Source of the DNA: Candidatus Zhuqueibacterota bacterium
GTDB taxonomy: Bacteria > Zhuqueibacterota > Zhuqueibacteria > Residuimicrobiales > Residuimicrobiaceae
Assembly (NCBI GenBank): GCA_963169875.1
Contig: CAUJEL010000065.1
Location: 1 to 33,861, forward strand
DNA: 33,861 nt
Direction: 5' to 3'
Positions within the stretch are counted from its first letter, which is position 1, and every line of letters starts with the position of its first letter. The notes beneath the pieces are model-generated. The model was not told the DNA's origin. It saw nothing but the letters and a program-made list of their open reading frames with translations, and made no database searches. Below, piece after piece: positions 18,667 to 26,611 of the stretch. A program made the translations under genes and the position numbers.

Positions 18667-19713
18667 ATGGTTTATGTCAATTCCAGTTTTTTGAATTCGA
18701 AACATGGCGCGTTGGGATGCACTAATTGTCACAGTGGCAATCCCGCGGCGGCTGGCAAAGAGGATGCCCATAACGGGCTTATCGCGGCACCGAGCAACAC
18801 CCACAACCAGGAAATCTGTGGCAAATGTCATTACTCGATCTCCACGGTGCACGCGAGCAGTCTGCATCGTACCATGCAGGGCTATTACCGCCGCATCGAA
18901 AATCGCTTGGGGTATGATATTTCAGGCGATCCGGAAAAAGTTGCGCATTTTGAAAAAGAGTGCGGCAAGTGTCACGCCAGCTGCGGCCAGTGCCATGTTT
19001 CGCGGCCAGCGTCCGTCGAAGGCGGCTTTATCAGCGGTCACAATTTTCAGGCCTCGCCCAACATGCGCGAAAATTGCACAGCGTGTCACGGCAGTCGCGT
19101 TGGTGCCGAATACCTGGGCGAAAATGAAGGCATCAAAGCGGATGTGCACTGGATTCCCAATGTCAAACGCTGCGACTTTTGTCATACGGGCGATGCCATG
19201 CATGCCTCCTCACCGGGCGCTGAATACCGTTATGAGGACAAGGACATGGTGACCTGCGAGCAGTGCCATGGTGCAAAAAGCGCATCCAACCAATACCACA
19301 AGACTCATTGGGATGATCTCTCCTGCCAGGTGTGTCATTCCCAGCCCTACAAGAATTGTAACAGCTGCCACACCGGCGGTGCGGGCATCACCGGCAGTTC
19401 CTACATGTCGTTCAAAATCGCCAAAAATCCGCTCCCCGGCAACAGGCGTTACAAGGCGGTCACCGTGCGCCATATTCCCATCTCGCGCGACACCTACGCC
19501 AGCTGGGGCATACCTGATTTGCCCCTGTACAACAGCGAACCGACCTGGAAATATACAACGCCCCACAACATCCAGCGCTGGACCGCGCAGACGGACACGA
19601 CCGGTGGAAAATCCTGCGGCGAGAAATGCCACAACGACAACTCGATCTATCTCACCCTGGCAGACTTGGCTGCTGAAGAAGTGGAAGCAAACCGTCATTT
19701 ATTATTGAAATAA
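18634..19713 (+). CDS. Multiheme c-type cytochrome, 3' segment (10 heme motifs)
   Basis: Continues the cytochrome frame after the TGA. Heme-binding motifs in order: CTNCH, CGKCH, CGKCH, CGQCH, CTACH, CDFCH, CEQCH, CQVCH, CNSCH and one CX3CH form, CGEKCH, near the end. With CVDCH upstream the whole protein would carry eleven hemes over 427 residues, a wire-like electron carrier at the outer face of a membrane. Two motifs overlap closely (ECGKCHASCGQCH). A GTG at 18643 with GAGG 7 nt upstream could act as a false start. The next gene encodes rhodanese domains, so the electron donor or acceptor may be a sulfur compound; this is inferred from context only. Confidence 0.9.
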   Translation, partial: GGSVSQLEAWQMVYVNSSFLNSKHGALGCTNCHSGNPAAAGKEDAHNGLIAAPSNTHNQEICGKCHYSISTVHASSLHRTMQGYYRRIENRLGYDISGDPEKVAHFEKECGKCHASCGQCHVSRPASVEGGFISGHNFQASPNMRENCTACHGSRVGAEYLGENEGIKADVHWIPNVKRCDFCHTGDAMHASSPGAEYRYEDKDMVTCEQCHGAKSASNQYHKTHWDDLSCQVCHSQPYKNCNSCHTGGAGITGSSYMSFKIAKNPLPGNRRYKAVTVRHIPISRDTYASWGIPDLPLYNSEPTWKYTTPHNIQRWTAQTDTTGGKSCGEKCHNDNSIYLTLADLAAEEVEANRHLLLK

Positions 19714-19770
19714 AATGATAACCATATCAATAGAAACACCAACAAACCAATCAAACAAGGAGAAACACCC

Positions 19771-20766
19771 ATGTTGAAACGCGTTGCTCTGGCATTCCTG
19801 GCCATGGCGTTGATTTTCGCCGTTGGCTGCAAAGACGATGATAATCCGGCTGCACCGGCCACCGTCGATGAATTCGCCCTTGTCGCCGCCCTCGGCGATG
19901 CTTACTTTACCAATTACACTTCGACATCCGGCGCGGCTCTGAACATGACCGCCCAGCAGCTTTTCGAGAATCTCCAGGATGGCAATACGGCCAATGACCC
20001 GGTGATCGTCGACTACCGTTCCGCAACAGATTTCGCCACCGGGCATATCCGCGGTGCGGTGAACATCAGCCTCGCCAATCTGGTCGCCAAGATTGATGAT
20101 GGTACCCTCACCAAAGGCAAGACCATCCTCAATGTGTGTTATACAGGTCAAACCGCCAGCGTTGCCACTGCATTTTTAAATCTGATGGGTTTCGATGCGG
20201 TTAATCTGGGGTGGGGTATGTGCGGACTCACCACGGATGGCACCATCAACGGCACCGATAAATGGGCGGCGCAGATCGCCGCGGATGAATTCGCCGGACA
20301 GCTGACTGCGACCGAGTCCACACCGACGCAAACCTATACCTACCCAAATCCCAACAGTGGCAAGAAGACGGCTGCAGAGATCATGAAAGCCCGTTTCGGC
20401 TCCATCACCAGTTCCTGGTCCATTTCCGCGGCCGATGTATTTGCCAATCCGGCCAACTATTTTATCGTCAATTACTGGCCCAAGGCCGAGTATCTCAACC
20501 CCGGCCATATCCCTGGCGCCTATTGCTTCGAGCCCAAGGTCTCTATGACCCAGGCCGCCATGTTGAAAAATCTGCCCACGGACAAGACCATTGTGGTGTA
20601 CTGCTATTCCGGTCAGACGTCCGCTCAGTTGGTGAGTTATCTGGGCATGCTGGGTTACAATGCCAAAAGCCTGATGTTCGGCATGAACGGCTTTGCTTAT
20701 GGCAAAATGACCAAATCAAAGTATGTGCCGCCGGCTACGGATTATTCGGCTATTATTGTTAAGTAA
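19771..20766 (+). CDS. Tandem rhodanese-domain lipoprotein
   Basis: 331 residues. Lipoprotein signal with lipobox AVGC (Cys20), so anchored outside the cytoplasmic membrane. Two rhodanese domains: the first has DYRSATDFATGHIRGAVNI and active loop CYTGQTAS (Cys123); the second has YLNPGHIPGAYCF and loop CYSGQTSA (Cys278). Both catalytic cysteines are present, so both may carry persulfide, unusual since one copy is often inactive. It lies 57 bp after the multiheme cytochrome with its own ribosome site (AAGGAG) and ends the operon before a strong terminator. A role in sulfur-atom transfer to or from the cytochrome is an inference. Confidence 0.92.
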   Translation: MLKRVALAFLAMALIFAVGCKDDDNPAAPATVDEFALVAALGDAYFTNYTSTSGAALNMTAQQLFENLQDGNTANDPVIVDYRSATDFATGHIRGAVNISLANLVAKIDDGTLTKGKTILNVCYTGQTASVATAFLNLMGFDAVNLGWGMCGLTTDGTINGTDKWAAQIAADEFAGQLTATESTPTQTYTYPNPNSGKKTAAEIMKARFGSITSSWSISAADVFANPANYFIVNYWPKAEYLNPGHIPGAYCFEPKVSMTQAAMLKNLPTDKTIVVYCYSGQTSAQLVSYLGMLGYNAKSLMFGMNGFAYGKMTKSKYVPPATDYSAIIVK

Positions 20767-20835
20767 GTCTCCGCAAGGAGCAAATATAAGCGGGATTTGC
20801 CTGGTGCCGAGGAGGGGCCTGGCTGCTCGCTCATG

Positions 20836-20865
20836 AAAAAGCCCGGTTGAAAAACCGGGCTTTTT
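20836..20865. terminator. Bidirectional rho-independent terminator
   Basis: AAAAAGCCCGG, loop TTGAAAAA, CCGGGCTTTTT: a perfect 11-bp stem with T-runs on both strands, 70 bp after the rhodanese gene and facing the convergent genes from the right. Confidence 0.9.
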
Positions 20866-20890
20866 GCAATTATCATTTATTCATGAAAAA

Positions 20891-21046
20891 CTATGGGGCA
20901 GCACCGATGTCTGGCGTGCGATCATGTGTCACTGTTTGGGGCTCACGGTCGCGTCTGCGCGATAGCAGGCGCCCGCTTTCAACAAGCGGTACACCAAGGC
21001 GAGGCACAACCACTAAATAACCGCCGGCAGCAAGGGTACAGATCAT
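20891..21046 (-). CDS. Possible small membrane protein after the glycosyltransferase
   Basis: 51 codons, MICTLAAGGYLVVVPRLGVP then a basic, hydrophilic tail ending DIGAAP. One hydrophobic stretch followed by SRRRDRE fits a single-span protein. It lies 45 bp past the glycosyltransferase stop, in the same frame, and ends shortly before a bidirectional terminator. The ribosome site is poor and no family is recognised, so it may be chance. Nothing else is seen in this gap. Confidence 0.3.
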   Translation of the reverse strand: MICTLAAGGYLVVVPRLGVPLVESGRLLSRRRDREPQTVTHDRTPDIGAAP

Positions 21047-21091
21047 AGCCACAGCAATTGCACCATCACAAGCACAGCCAGTCCCTCTTTA

Positions 21092-22300
21092 TCACCTGGC
21101 AACCATCACCCGATCAAATATCTCCAATAATCTTTCCATATAAAGTTCTTCGCAGAATTCTTCCTCAACTAGCTTGCGCCCTGCGATTCCATATTGCTTC
21201 ACCAGATCCGGATCCGCGGCCAGCGTGTCGATGGCCATGGCCATGGCGTCCGTATCCAGCCAGGGGATTTCGAAACCGTTGACACCATCGCGTATCCATT
21301 CCGTCATGCCGCCGACGCCAAAGGCAATCACCGGCGTGCCGTGCGCCATGGCTTCGATGCCCACCAATCCGAATGGCTCCGCCCACAGGGAGGGCACTAC
21401 CAGCGCCATGGATTTTTCATAATAGTTCCCCACTTGATCGGGCGGCGCCCAGCCCATAAACTGCACCCGATCCTGCAAACCCAGTTGTGCCGTCACACGT
21501 TTGGCCCTGGCAAGATAAGTGCCTGAGCCGACCACCTGGAGATGCACGCCGGACGCTGTTTTCTTCAAGGCGTGCAGCAGATATTCTATGCCTTTGTAAC
21601 GATCGGTGAGTCGGCCGAGAAATAGTAACTTCTTTTCACGGGGATAACTCTTTTCCACCTCCATGGCAGGCACCGCGGTGAAATGGGGCAGTTTGAAAAT
21701 CCTCTCCTCCGGAAAACCATTGGCAACGAATGCCTGCTGCATGAATTGACTGGGCACGATGAGACGGGTGTGCTCCGCACAAGTCTGAAGAAAATCCCTC
21801 GCTTTTGCCAGACTGATATAGCGTGGAAAACGCTCACCGCGCGCCGGTGTGCGCACAAAATGACCATGCAGCAGACAGCGCCAGCCGAGACGATGGGGAC
21901 AAATCTTTGTGCTAAAATAAAAGCGTTTGCTGTCGCGCAGACAAATCGCTTCATAGGCATGCATCATGCCCAGCACCGGATAATCCTGAGCCAAATAGCG
22001 AACCGCCTGAGCATTACGGATATAGTGAAAAAAGATGAGGTCCGGCGATTCGGCCGCCAACGCCTGCTGCAGCTTTTGCAGGGTCTGCATTGATTCGCCC
22101 CGGGCATACTCATCCAGCCCCGGTACCAGGTATTCCGTCAAACCCGCAACATGATGGGATGCCTGGTCCTCGAGGCGGTGGGCGTATGCGATGGCACTGC
22201 TGTGGCCTCTTGTGCGCAGGGCTGTGATAACCTGGACGATGTAGCGCCGCAGTCCGCCCGGATGCCCCCCCCATTCGTTGGTTAAAAAAAGAATTTTCAT
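21092..22300 (-). CDS. GT4-family glycosyltransferase
   Basis: 402 residues, GT-B fold, retaining GT4 type. N-terminal acceptor domain starts MKILFLTNEWGGHPGGLRRY with the Gly-rich loop; the C-terminal donor domain has LLFLGRLTDRYKGIEYLLHA, VVGSGTYL, and the EX7E motif in EPFGLVGIEAMAHGTPVIA, followed by VGGMTEWIRDGVNGF. A Cys cluster (CPHRLGWRCLLHG) within the acceptor domain, together with a preceding HAYEAIC, is seen in a subset of GT4 enzymes; its role is unknown to me. The product may be a cell-surface glycan. It stands apart from other glycan synthesis genes here. Confidence 0.92.
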   Translation of the reverse strand: MKILFLTNEWGGHPGGLRRYIVQVITALRTRGHSSAIAYAHRLEDQASHHVAGLTEYLVPGLDEYARGESMQTLQKLQQALAAESPDLIFFHYIRNAQAVRYLAQDYPVLGMMHAYEAICLRDSKRFYFSTKICPHRLGWRCLLHGHFVRTPARGERFPRYISLAKARDFLQTCAEHTRLIVPSQFMQQAFVANGFPEERIFKLPHFTAVPAMEVEKSYPREKKLLFLGRLTDRYKGIEYLLHALKKTASGVHLQVVGSGTYLARAKRVTAQLGLQDRVQFMGWAPPDQVGNYYEKSMALVVPSLWAEPFGLVGIEAMAHGTPVIAFGVGGMTEWIRDGVNGFEIPWLDTDAMAMAIDTLAADPDLVKQYGIAGRKLVEEEFCEELYMERLLEIFDRVMVAR

Positions 22301-22556
22301 TCTTACAGTTATTCCATGGTTTTTCAGGCGTAAACTATCTTGAGCAGTACCTCTGGCCTGCCCTATGACAGGAAATAGATTGATGCCTCAATAGACGCGA
22401 GAACGCATCAACCATTTCTGCATACCTGGCAAAATACCCAATCAGCGCCTGAAAATCAAGCATAAAGTAATATCCGCATAGAGAACTTGTCATATCTTTG
22501 CGCGTCTATCAAACATGAATACAAAATGGGTTTTTTCATCGCAGTGGAGGAAAACC

Positions 22557-24941
22557 ATGTCACGCGCAGGACGTTGGGTAAGCTTTATTGTTTTGATTTC
22601 GCTCAGCCTTACTACGAGCATCTGGTCACAAAAAGTGGACTTTGCCATCGACGGAAAACGCATCGTGCAAACAATCCATCACCTGGCCTCTGATCAACAA
22701 CTGGGCCGCAGAACCAATACCAGCGAATTTTTCCGTTTGCAGGATTGGGCAGCACAACAGTTTCGCGGCTGGAGGCTGGAGCCCGCCGGCGATAACGACA
22801 CCTATTTCCAATCCGTTCCCATCCCCCGCGAGTATACGGTCTCTTACGGCACGCCGCGCCTGTTCATCGACGGACGTGAATTTTTCGTTCGTTTCGACGA
22901 TTTCAGCATCGATCCCCGCTCCGTCACTGGCAAGACCATATCCGGGCCGATTGTATTCGCCGGCTATGGCATCTCGGCGCCCGAAAAAGGGCTGGACGAG
23001 TACGCCGGACTGGATGTTCGCAATAAAATCGTGCTGGTTCTGAAAGGGGATCCCGGCGCTTACAAGCCAGCGCAGCTGCGCTTGTCACGGCGCGCACCCG
23101 CCGCCAGCAGCGAAAAGCTCGACCTCAAAGTGGAATCCACTGACAGCACCAAGATCAAATCTGCGTATGCACAGGGTGCCAGCGCCATTCTCTTTTATGC
23201 GCCTGATCCGGAAGCTCCGGGACGCTCTCCCGGTTTCCAGCGAACACGTTTACAGGCATCCACTTTTGCACGCGATTTTGTTATTGTAACCGATATAGAC
23301 AAAGCGCTGTTCGAATACATGTTATGGACGGATCCGCAGATGTCGCAGCGGGCCTTTGAGACATGGCTGAGCGACATCCGCTGGGATATCCAGCAGAAAA
23401 AAGTGCGCTCGTTCGTCACGGGAAGGAAAGCTGCCATCAGCGGATATGATAAAAGCCTGTTCAAGGGTGAGAAATTTAATGATGCAACCTGCCGCAATGT
23501 GCTCGCTAAAATGACCGGCACGGATGCGCAGCTGAAGAATCAGGTGATCGTCATCGGTGCCCATTTCGACCATGTCGGCGTGACCAACGGCCAAATCTAC
23601 AACGGCGCTGAAGACAATGCATCGGGCAGTGCCGTCATTCTCGAACTGGCGCGACTCATGCACGAGCATAAAATCCGCGGCAAGCGCACCATCCTGCTGG
23701 CGCTGTGGACCGGCGAGGAACTGGGCTTGTACGGTTCGCGCCACTGGGCCGGGAACCCCACCAACGGTATCACCCTGGACAGTGTCGTCGCCTGCTTCAA
23801 CATGGATATGGTTGGGATTGGTGATTCGCTCGGCGCACCGGGCGCGCTCAATTTCCCGCAGCTCTGGGAAATTATCAAAAGAGATCAGGATCCCGGGGTG
23901 ATCGGGATCGTCAAGCCGCGTACCGGCGGTCCTGGCGGTAGCGACCATGCCGCCTTCATCGAACGCGGCATCGAATCGCTGGCCTTGATGACCGATGCGC
24001 CTGGCGGCCATCCCGATTACCATGACACCGGCGATGATCCACAAAAAATGAATCCCGATATCCTCGCCAAAACCTGTCAATTTGTCTTGCAGGGTGCCTT
24101 GAATTTGGCCAATGCCACAGACCAACCTCTGCTCATCGCGGACCGCCAGGAACTCTTTAATGGTCTCAGCTGGCCGCTGGTGGTCAACGATCCCAAGGAG
24201 GGCGTTGAACGGGGCTGGAATCATGTGGAAGCCGGAAGCGCCGATGAGCTGGCGCAGCTGTTGAAAAAAAGAATCGCAGAGATGCGCCAGACCTCCGAAT
24301 CGCGCGGTGAGCGCGCGCAATCGAACCGTTTCGGCCGCCTGCCGATTGCCACCGGACTCAACGGCGCCGCGGTTTTTGATCATAACCTCCACCTGTTGCG
24401 GCTCACCAAGGAGATTCTGGATATTGGCCGCGTCGATCTGGACGGCAGTGATTCCGTCTGGTTCAATCAGGGCATCACCGAGGCCGGCGCCGCGTCGCTG
24501 AAGGCGATGAATCGGGAGGAAATCATCGTGCACATCAAGAATCTTTCAGCAGCAACGCTGTCCGCCTTGCCACAGAGTATTGACCGGCCGGTACTGATAT
24601 CCAATACCATGGTTGAAGATCCGGCAGTGGTGAAAGCGCTGAAGCAAAAATGGGTGCTGGTGGCTGTTGATTTTGATCCGAACCAGGTGGCTGCCTGTGT
24701 CGACCGCTTAATCACCATGAAAAAACGCTTTGGCAGTAGCGATCATCTCCTGCTCAATGTCACCCATAAAGAGAACCTGGAACGCGGGAAACAGGCCTTG
24801 TATCTGGAGCTGTTGAAAAATGGCTGGAGCAAAAAGGAGATCTATGCCATTGGCGGCGCCGGTGAGACGCGCCGCAGCAGCGGCAATCTGGAAGTATTGA
24901 CAGGCCTGCGCTCACCCGCCGTCAATGAAGACGAGTTATAA
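22557..24941 (+). CDS. Secreted M28 zinc peptidase with M19-like C-terminal region
   Basis: 794 residues. Signal peptide MSRAGRWVSFIVLISLSLTT. A PA-like insert (about 90-260) precedes the M28 catalytic core. Zinc ligands and catalytic residues are visible: AHFDHVG (His336, Asp338), GAEDNASG, GEELGLYGS, NMDMVGIG and YHDTGDD. After the core, about 200 residues resemble a degenerate membrane dipeptidase (M19): DHNLHLLRL, VLISNTMVED, and a C-terminal ELLKNGWSKKEIYAIGG, like the M19 ending LxxRGYSEEDIxKILGGN. Most M19 metal ligands seem absent. I start at ATG 22557 with GTGGAGG 6 nt upstream rather than at ATG 22515. Probably a nutrient aminopeptidase. Confidence 0.9.
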   Translation: MSRAGRWVSFIVLISLSLTTSIWSQKVDFAIDGKRIVQTIHHLASDQQLGRRTNTSEFFRLQDWAAQQFRGWRLEPAGDNDTYFQSVPIPREYTVSYGTPRLFIDGREFFVRFDDFSIDPRSVTGKTISGPIVFAGYGISAPEKGLDEYAGLDVRNKIVLVLKGDPGAYKPAQLRLSRRAPAASSEKLDLKVESTDSTKIKSAYAQGASAILFYAPDPEAPGRSPGFQRTRLQASTFARDFVIVTDIDKALFEYMLWTDPQMSQRAFETWLSDIRWDIQQKKVRSFVTGRKAAISGYDKSLFKGEKFNDATCRNVLAKMTGTDAQLKNQVIVIGAHFDHVGVTNGQIYNGAEDNASGSAVILELARLMHEHKIRGKRTILLALWTGEELGLYGSRHWAGNPTNGITLDSVVACFNMDMVGIGDSLGAPGALNFPQLWEIIKRDQDPGVIGIVKPRTGGPGGSDHAAFIERGIESLALMTDAPGGHPDYHDTGDDPQKMNPDILAKTCQFVLQGALNLANATDQPLLIADRQELFNGLSWPLVVNDPKEGVERGWNHVEAGSADELAQLLKKRIAEMRQTSESRGERAQSNRFGRLPIATGLNGAAVFDHNLHLLRLTKEILDIGRVDLDGSDSVWFNQGITEAGAASLKAMNREEIIVHIKNLSAATLSALPQSIDRPVLISNTMVEDPAVVKALKQKWVLVAVDFDPNQVAACVDRLITMKKRFGSSDHLLLNVTHKENLERGKQALYLELLKNGWSKKEIYAIGGAGETRRSSGNLEVLTGLRSPAVNEDEL

Positions 24942-24959
24942 CAGGCCGGTGGATCCGCT

Positions 24960-25090
24960 GCGGGCTGAAGCGCGAGCCCGCTTGTGCGCAAGCCACTCAG
25001 CTGCAGCCGCTTGATGGCCAGCGCGCTGCGCCGGACAGAAAGCGGATGACAATCCTCAGTCCCGATGGCACGGCGCGGAGATTCCGCGCC
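24960..25090. other. Hairpin-rich intergenic segment
   Basis: Three short perfect hairpins in a row: GCGGGCT/AGCCCGC (24960-24981), CTTG/CAAG (24981-24992) and GGCGCGG/CCGCGCC around AGATT (25072-25090). No T-runs follow. It may be a structured 3' untranslated region or a small RNA; no known class is recognised. Confidence 0.4.
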
Positions 25091-25189
25091 AACCTGTCAT
25101 CGAGTTACCTGGCAGGAAAAAAAAACCTGTTATAGCGCACCTGGTCCCTGTTTTCTATTTTGGCATGCACGACCAAGACCTCTGCACAG

Positions 25190-25224
25190 AGCCCGGTCCT
25201 GCCTCATGCGCGTCCGGGCTTTTT
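25190..25224 (+). terminator. Terminator of the M28 peptidase transcript
   Basis: AGCCCGG (25190-25196), 17-nt loop, CCGGGCT (25214-25220), then TTTTA. The T-run overlaps the stop codon region of the convergent GH26 gene. Confidence 0.65.
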
Positions 25225-26398
25225 AGTGGTTCCCACTGCGCATGTGATACATATCCGGTAACTCATCCTCAAAAATGATGATTTCATCCTGTTTGAAGCG
25301 GACAAAGTCCGCGCTGGCGGGATGACCGGGATAAGGGACGTAAAAATGGCCAGTCGAGGCGTTGCGCCAGACCAGCAGATAGGCAATCTTGCGAACATCC
25401 GGGTGGGCATGGAGCGGTTTGAGAATCCGGTCGCTGTACCAGTCAATCTCTGTGAGCGCATTGCAGCCGGTTTCGGTCAGCGCAGGGATTTTGCCTCTCT
25501 GCTCCGCGATCCGCACCAATTCAGACAGACTCTGAATAAAAAGGCTGTCCTGGCGCGACCGCGGTACATCCGGCTCATAGTGTTGAACCGCACCAACATC
25601 CCAATAATTATCCATACCGAGTATATCGACGTACTCATCGCCGGGATAGGCGTAGAGGATGCCCTTTTCGAGGTGGCGCGGATCCATGCGGCTCTTGTCC
25701 GCTGAAATGGCGTAAAGCAGCTGATGCACGCCGAGCGAATCGCGCAAAAATTCGACCGTGAAGCGCCACAGCTGGATGTATTCGCTTTCGCTGCAGGCCC
25801 TGGTGCCCCACCAGAACCAGTCGCCGTTGTGCTCGTGATAGGGCCTGAAAATGACCGGAATGGGTCTGCCCTGATCATCCTGCAGATCTTTGATAAACGC
25901 CCCCACCATGGTGAGGCGATGCCTCCATTCGGCGTGATAGTCCGCGCCGGGAAGCAAGTGTCCCACCGCAGGGGTGAGATCGTTGACGCGGCCTTTGCCC
26001 ACCGGATTGGGCTCATGCCAGCTGATGGTGATGACGCCGCCCCGGGCGTACGCTTCGCGGATGAGCCTTTTCATCTTTTTAAAGACCACATCATCCACAT
26101 TGGCGGATTCGAGGATATGGCCGATGTCCCAGCCATACACCGCCGGATAGGAACCGCTCACATCCCTGACATCGCAATAGCTGCTGTCCGGATGGATGCG
26201 ACCGACGCCATAGGCGGTCGCATCCTGATGGCCGAACAATACCCGGGCACCCGATAGTCTTTTCAAATTGTAAAAAAGCGCGATGGTTTCGGATGTGGCC
26301 TGCGGATCCACCAGCGTTGGCTCGCCGCCGGCGCTGCAACTGTTTGTAAACATTATGGACCCAATCAACACGGTCAGTAGTATCGCTGTTCTTCTCAT
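25223..26398 (-). CDS. GH26 beta-mannanase-type glycoside hydrolase, lipoprotein
   Basis: 391 residues. GH26 clan GH-A barrel: acid/base Glu189 in IFRPYHEHNGDWFWWG and nucleophile Glu309 in PALTETG, the exact motif pair of characterised endo-beta-1,4-mannanases. Also VLFGHQDATAYGV near the start and ITISWHEPNP. The N-terminus has a hydrophobic signal ending TNSC (lipobox-like Cys21), so it is probably membrane-anchored at the surface or periplasm. It would cleave mannan or glucomannan to oligosaccharides for the GH3/GH38 enzymes nearby. Its promoter lies in a palindrome shared with the divergent PHP gene. Some GH26 members are lichenases or xylanases, but the WFWWG loop favours mannanase. Confidence 0.93.
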   Translation of the reverse strand: MRRTAILLTVLIGSIMFTNSCSAGGEPTLVDPQATSETIALFYNLKRLSGARVLFGHQDATAYGVGRIHPDSSYCDVRDVSGSYPAVYGWDIGHILESANVDDVVFKKMKRLIREAYARGGVITISWHEPNPVGKGRVNDLTPAVGHLLPGADYHAEWRHRLTMVGAFIKDLQDDQGRPIPVIFRPYHEHNGDWFWWGTRACSESEYIQLWRFTVEFLRDSLGVHQLLYAISADKSRMDPRHLEKGILYAYPGDEYVDILGMDNYWDVGAVQHYEPDVPRSRQDSLFIQSLSELVRIAEQRGKIPALTETGCNALTEIDWYSDRILKPLHAHPDVRKIAYLLVWRNASTGHFYVPYPGHPASADFVRFKQDEIIIFEDELPDMYHMRSGNH

Positions 26399-26442
26399 CC
26401 TGCTTCTCGCTCTCAGTTGTTCCGTTTGTAGGACTGTATCTC

Positions 26443-26508
26443 ATTATATCCAAAGCAGCGCAGAAAATCAAGGATTACCTTGATTTTCCCGATTTGATTG
26501 AGTATTTT
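26443..26508. promoter_or_regulatory. Divergent promoters sharing a 26-bp palindrome
   Basis: Palindrome GAAAATCAAGG-ATTA-CCTTGATTTTC (26463-26488). On the minus strand TTGATT (26471-26466), 17 bp, TATAAT (26448-26443) points to GH26. On the plus strand TTGATT (26480-26485), 17 bp, TATTTT (26503-26508) points to the PHP gene. Each half of the palindrome holds one -35 box, so one bound regulator could control both. Confidence 0.7.
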
Positions 26509-26611
26509 TTTTGCGATGCCCTGATGCGTCCGGTGTGATTGAGCGAGAACGAACCGGTGATGTGACAAGGCATTAATTGGCACTTGAGACTTTTTTCAAA
26601 GGAACTCGATC

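Noticed and set aside
18643-19713. Independent cytochrome gene beginning at GTG 18643
   Set aside because: The product would have no signal peptide, yet carries ten c-type heme motifs that must be filled outside the cytoplasm. The same frame is continuous with the lipoprotein signal upstream except for one TGA.
23322-24533. 403-codon minus-strand frame inside the M28 peptidase
   Set aside because: Overlaps the zinc-ligand region of a well-supported gene and has no start context or domain features.
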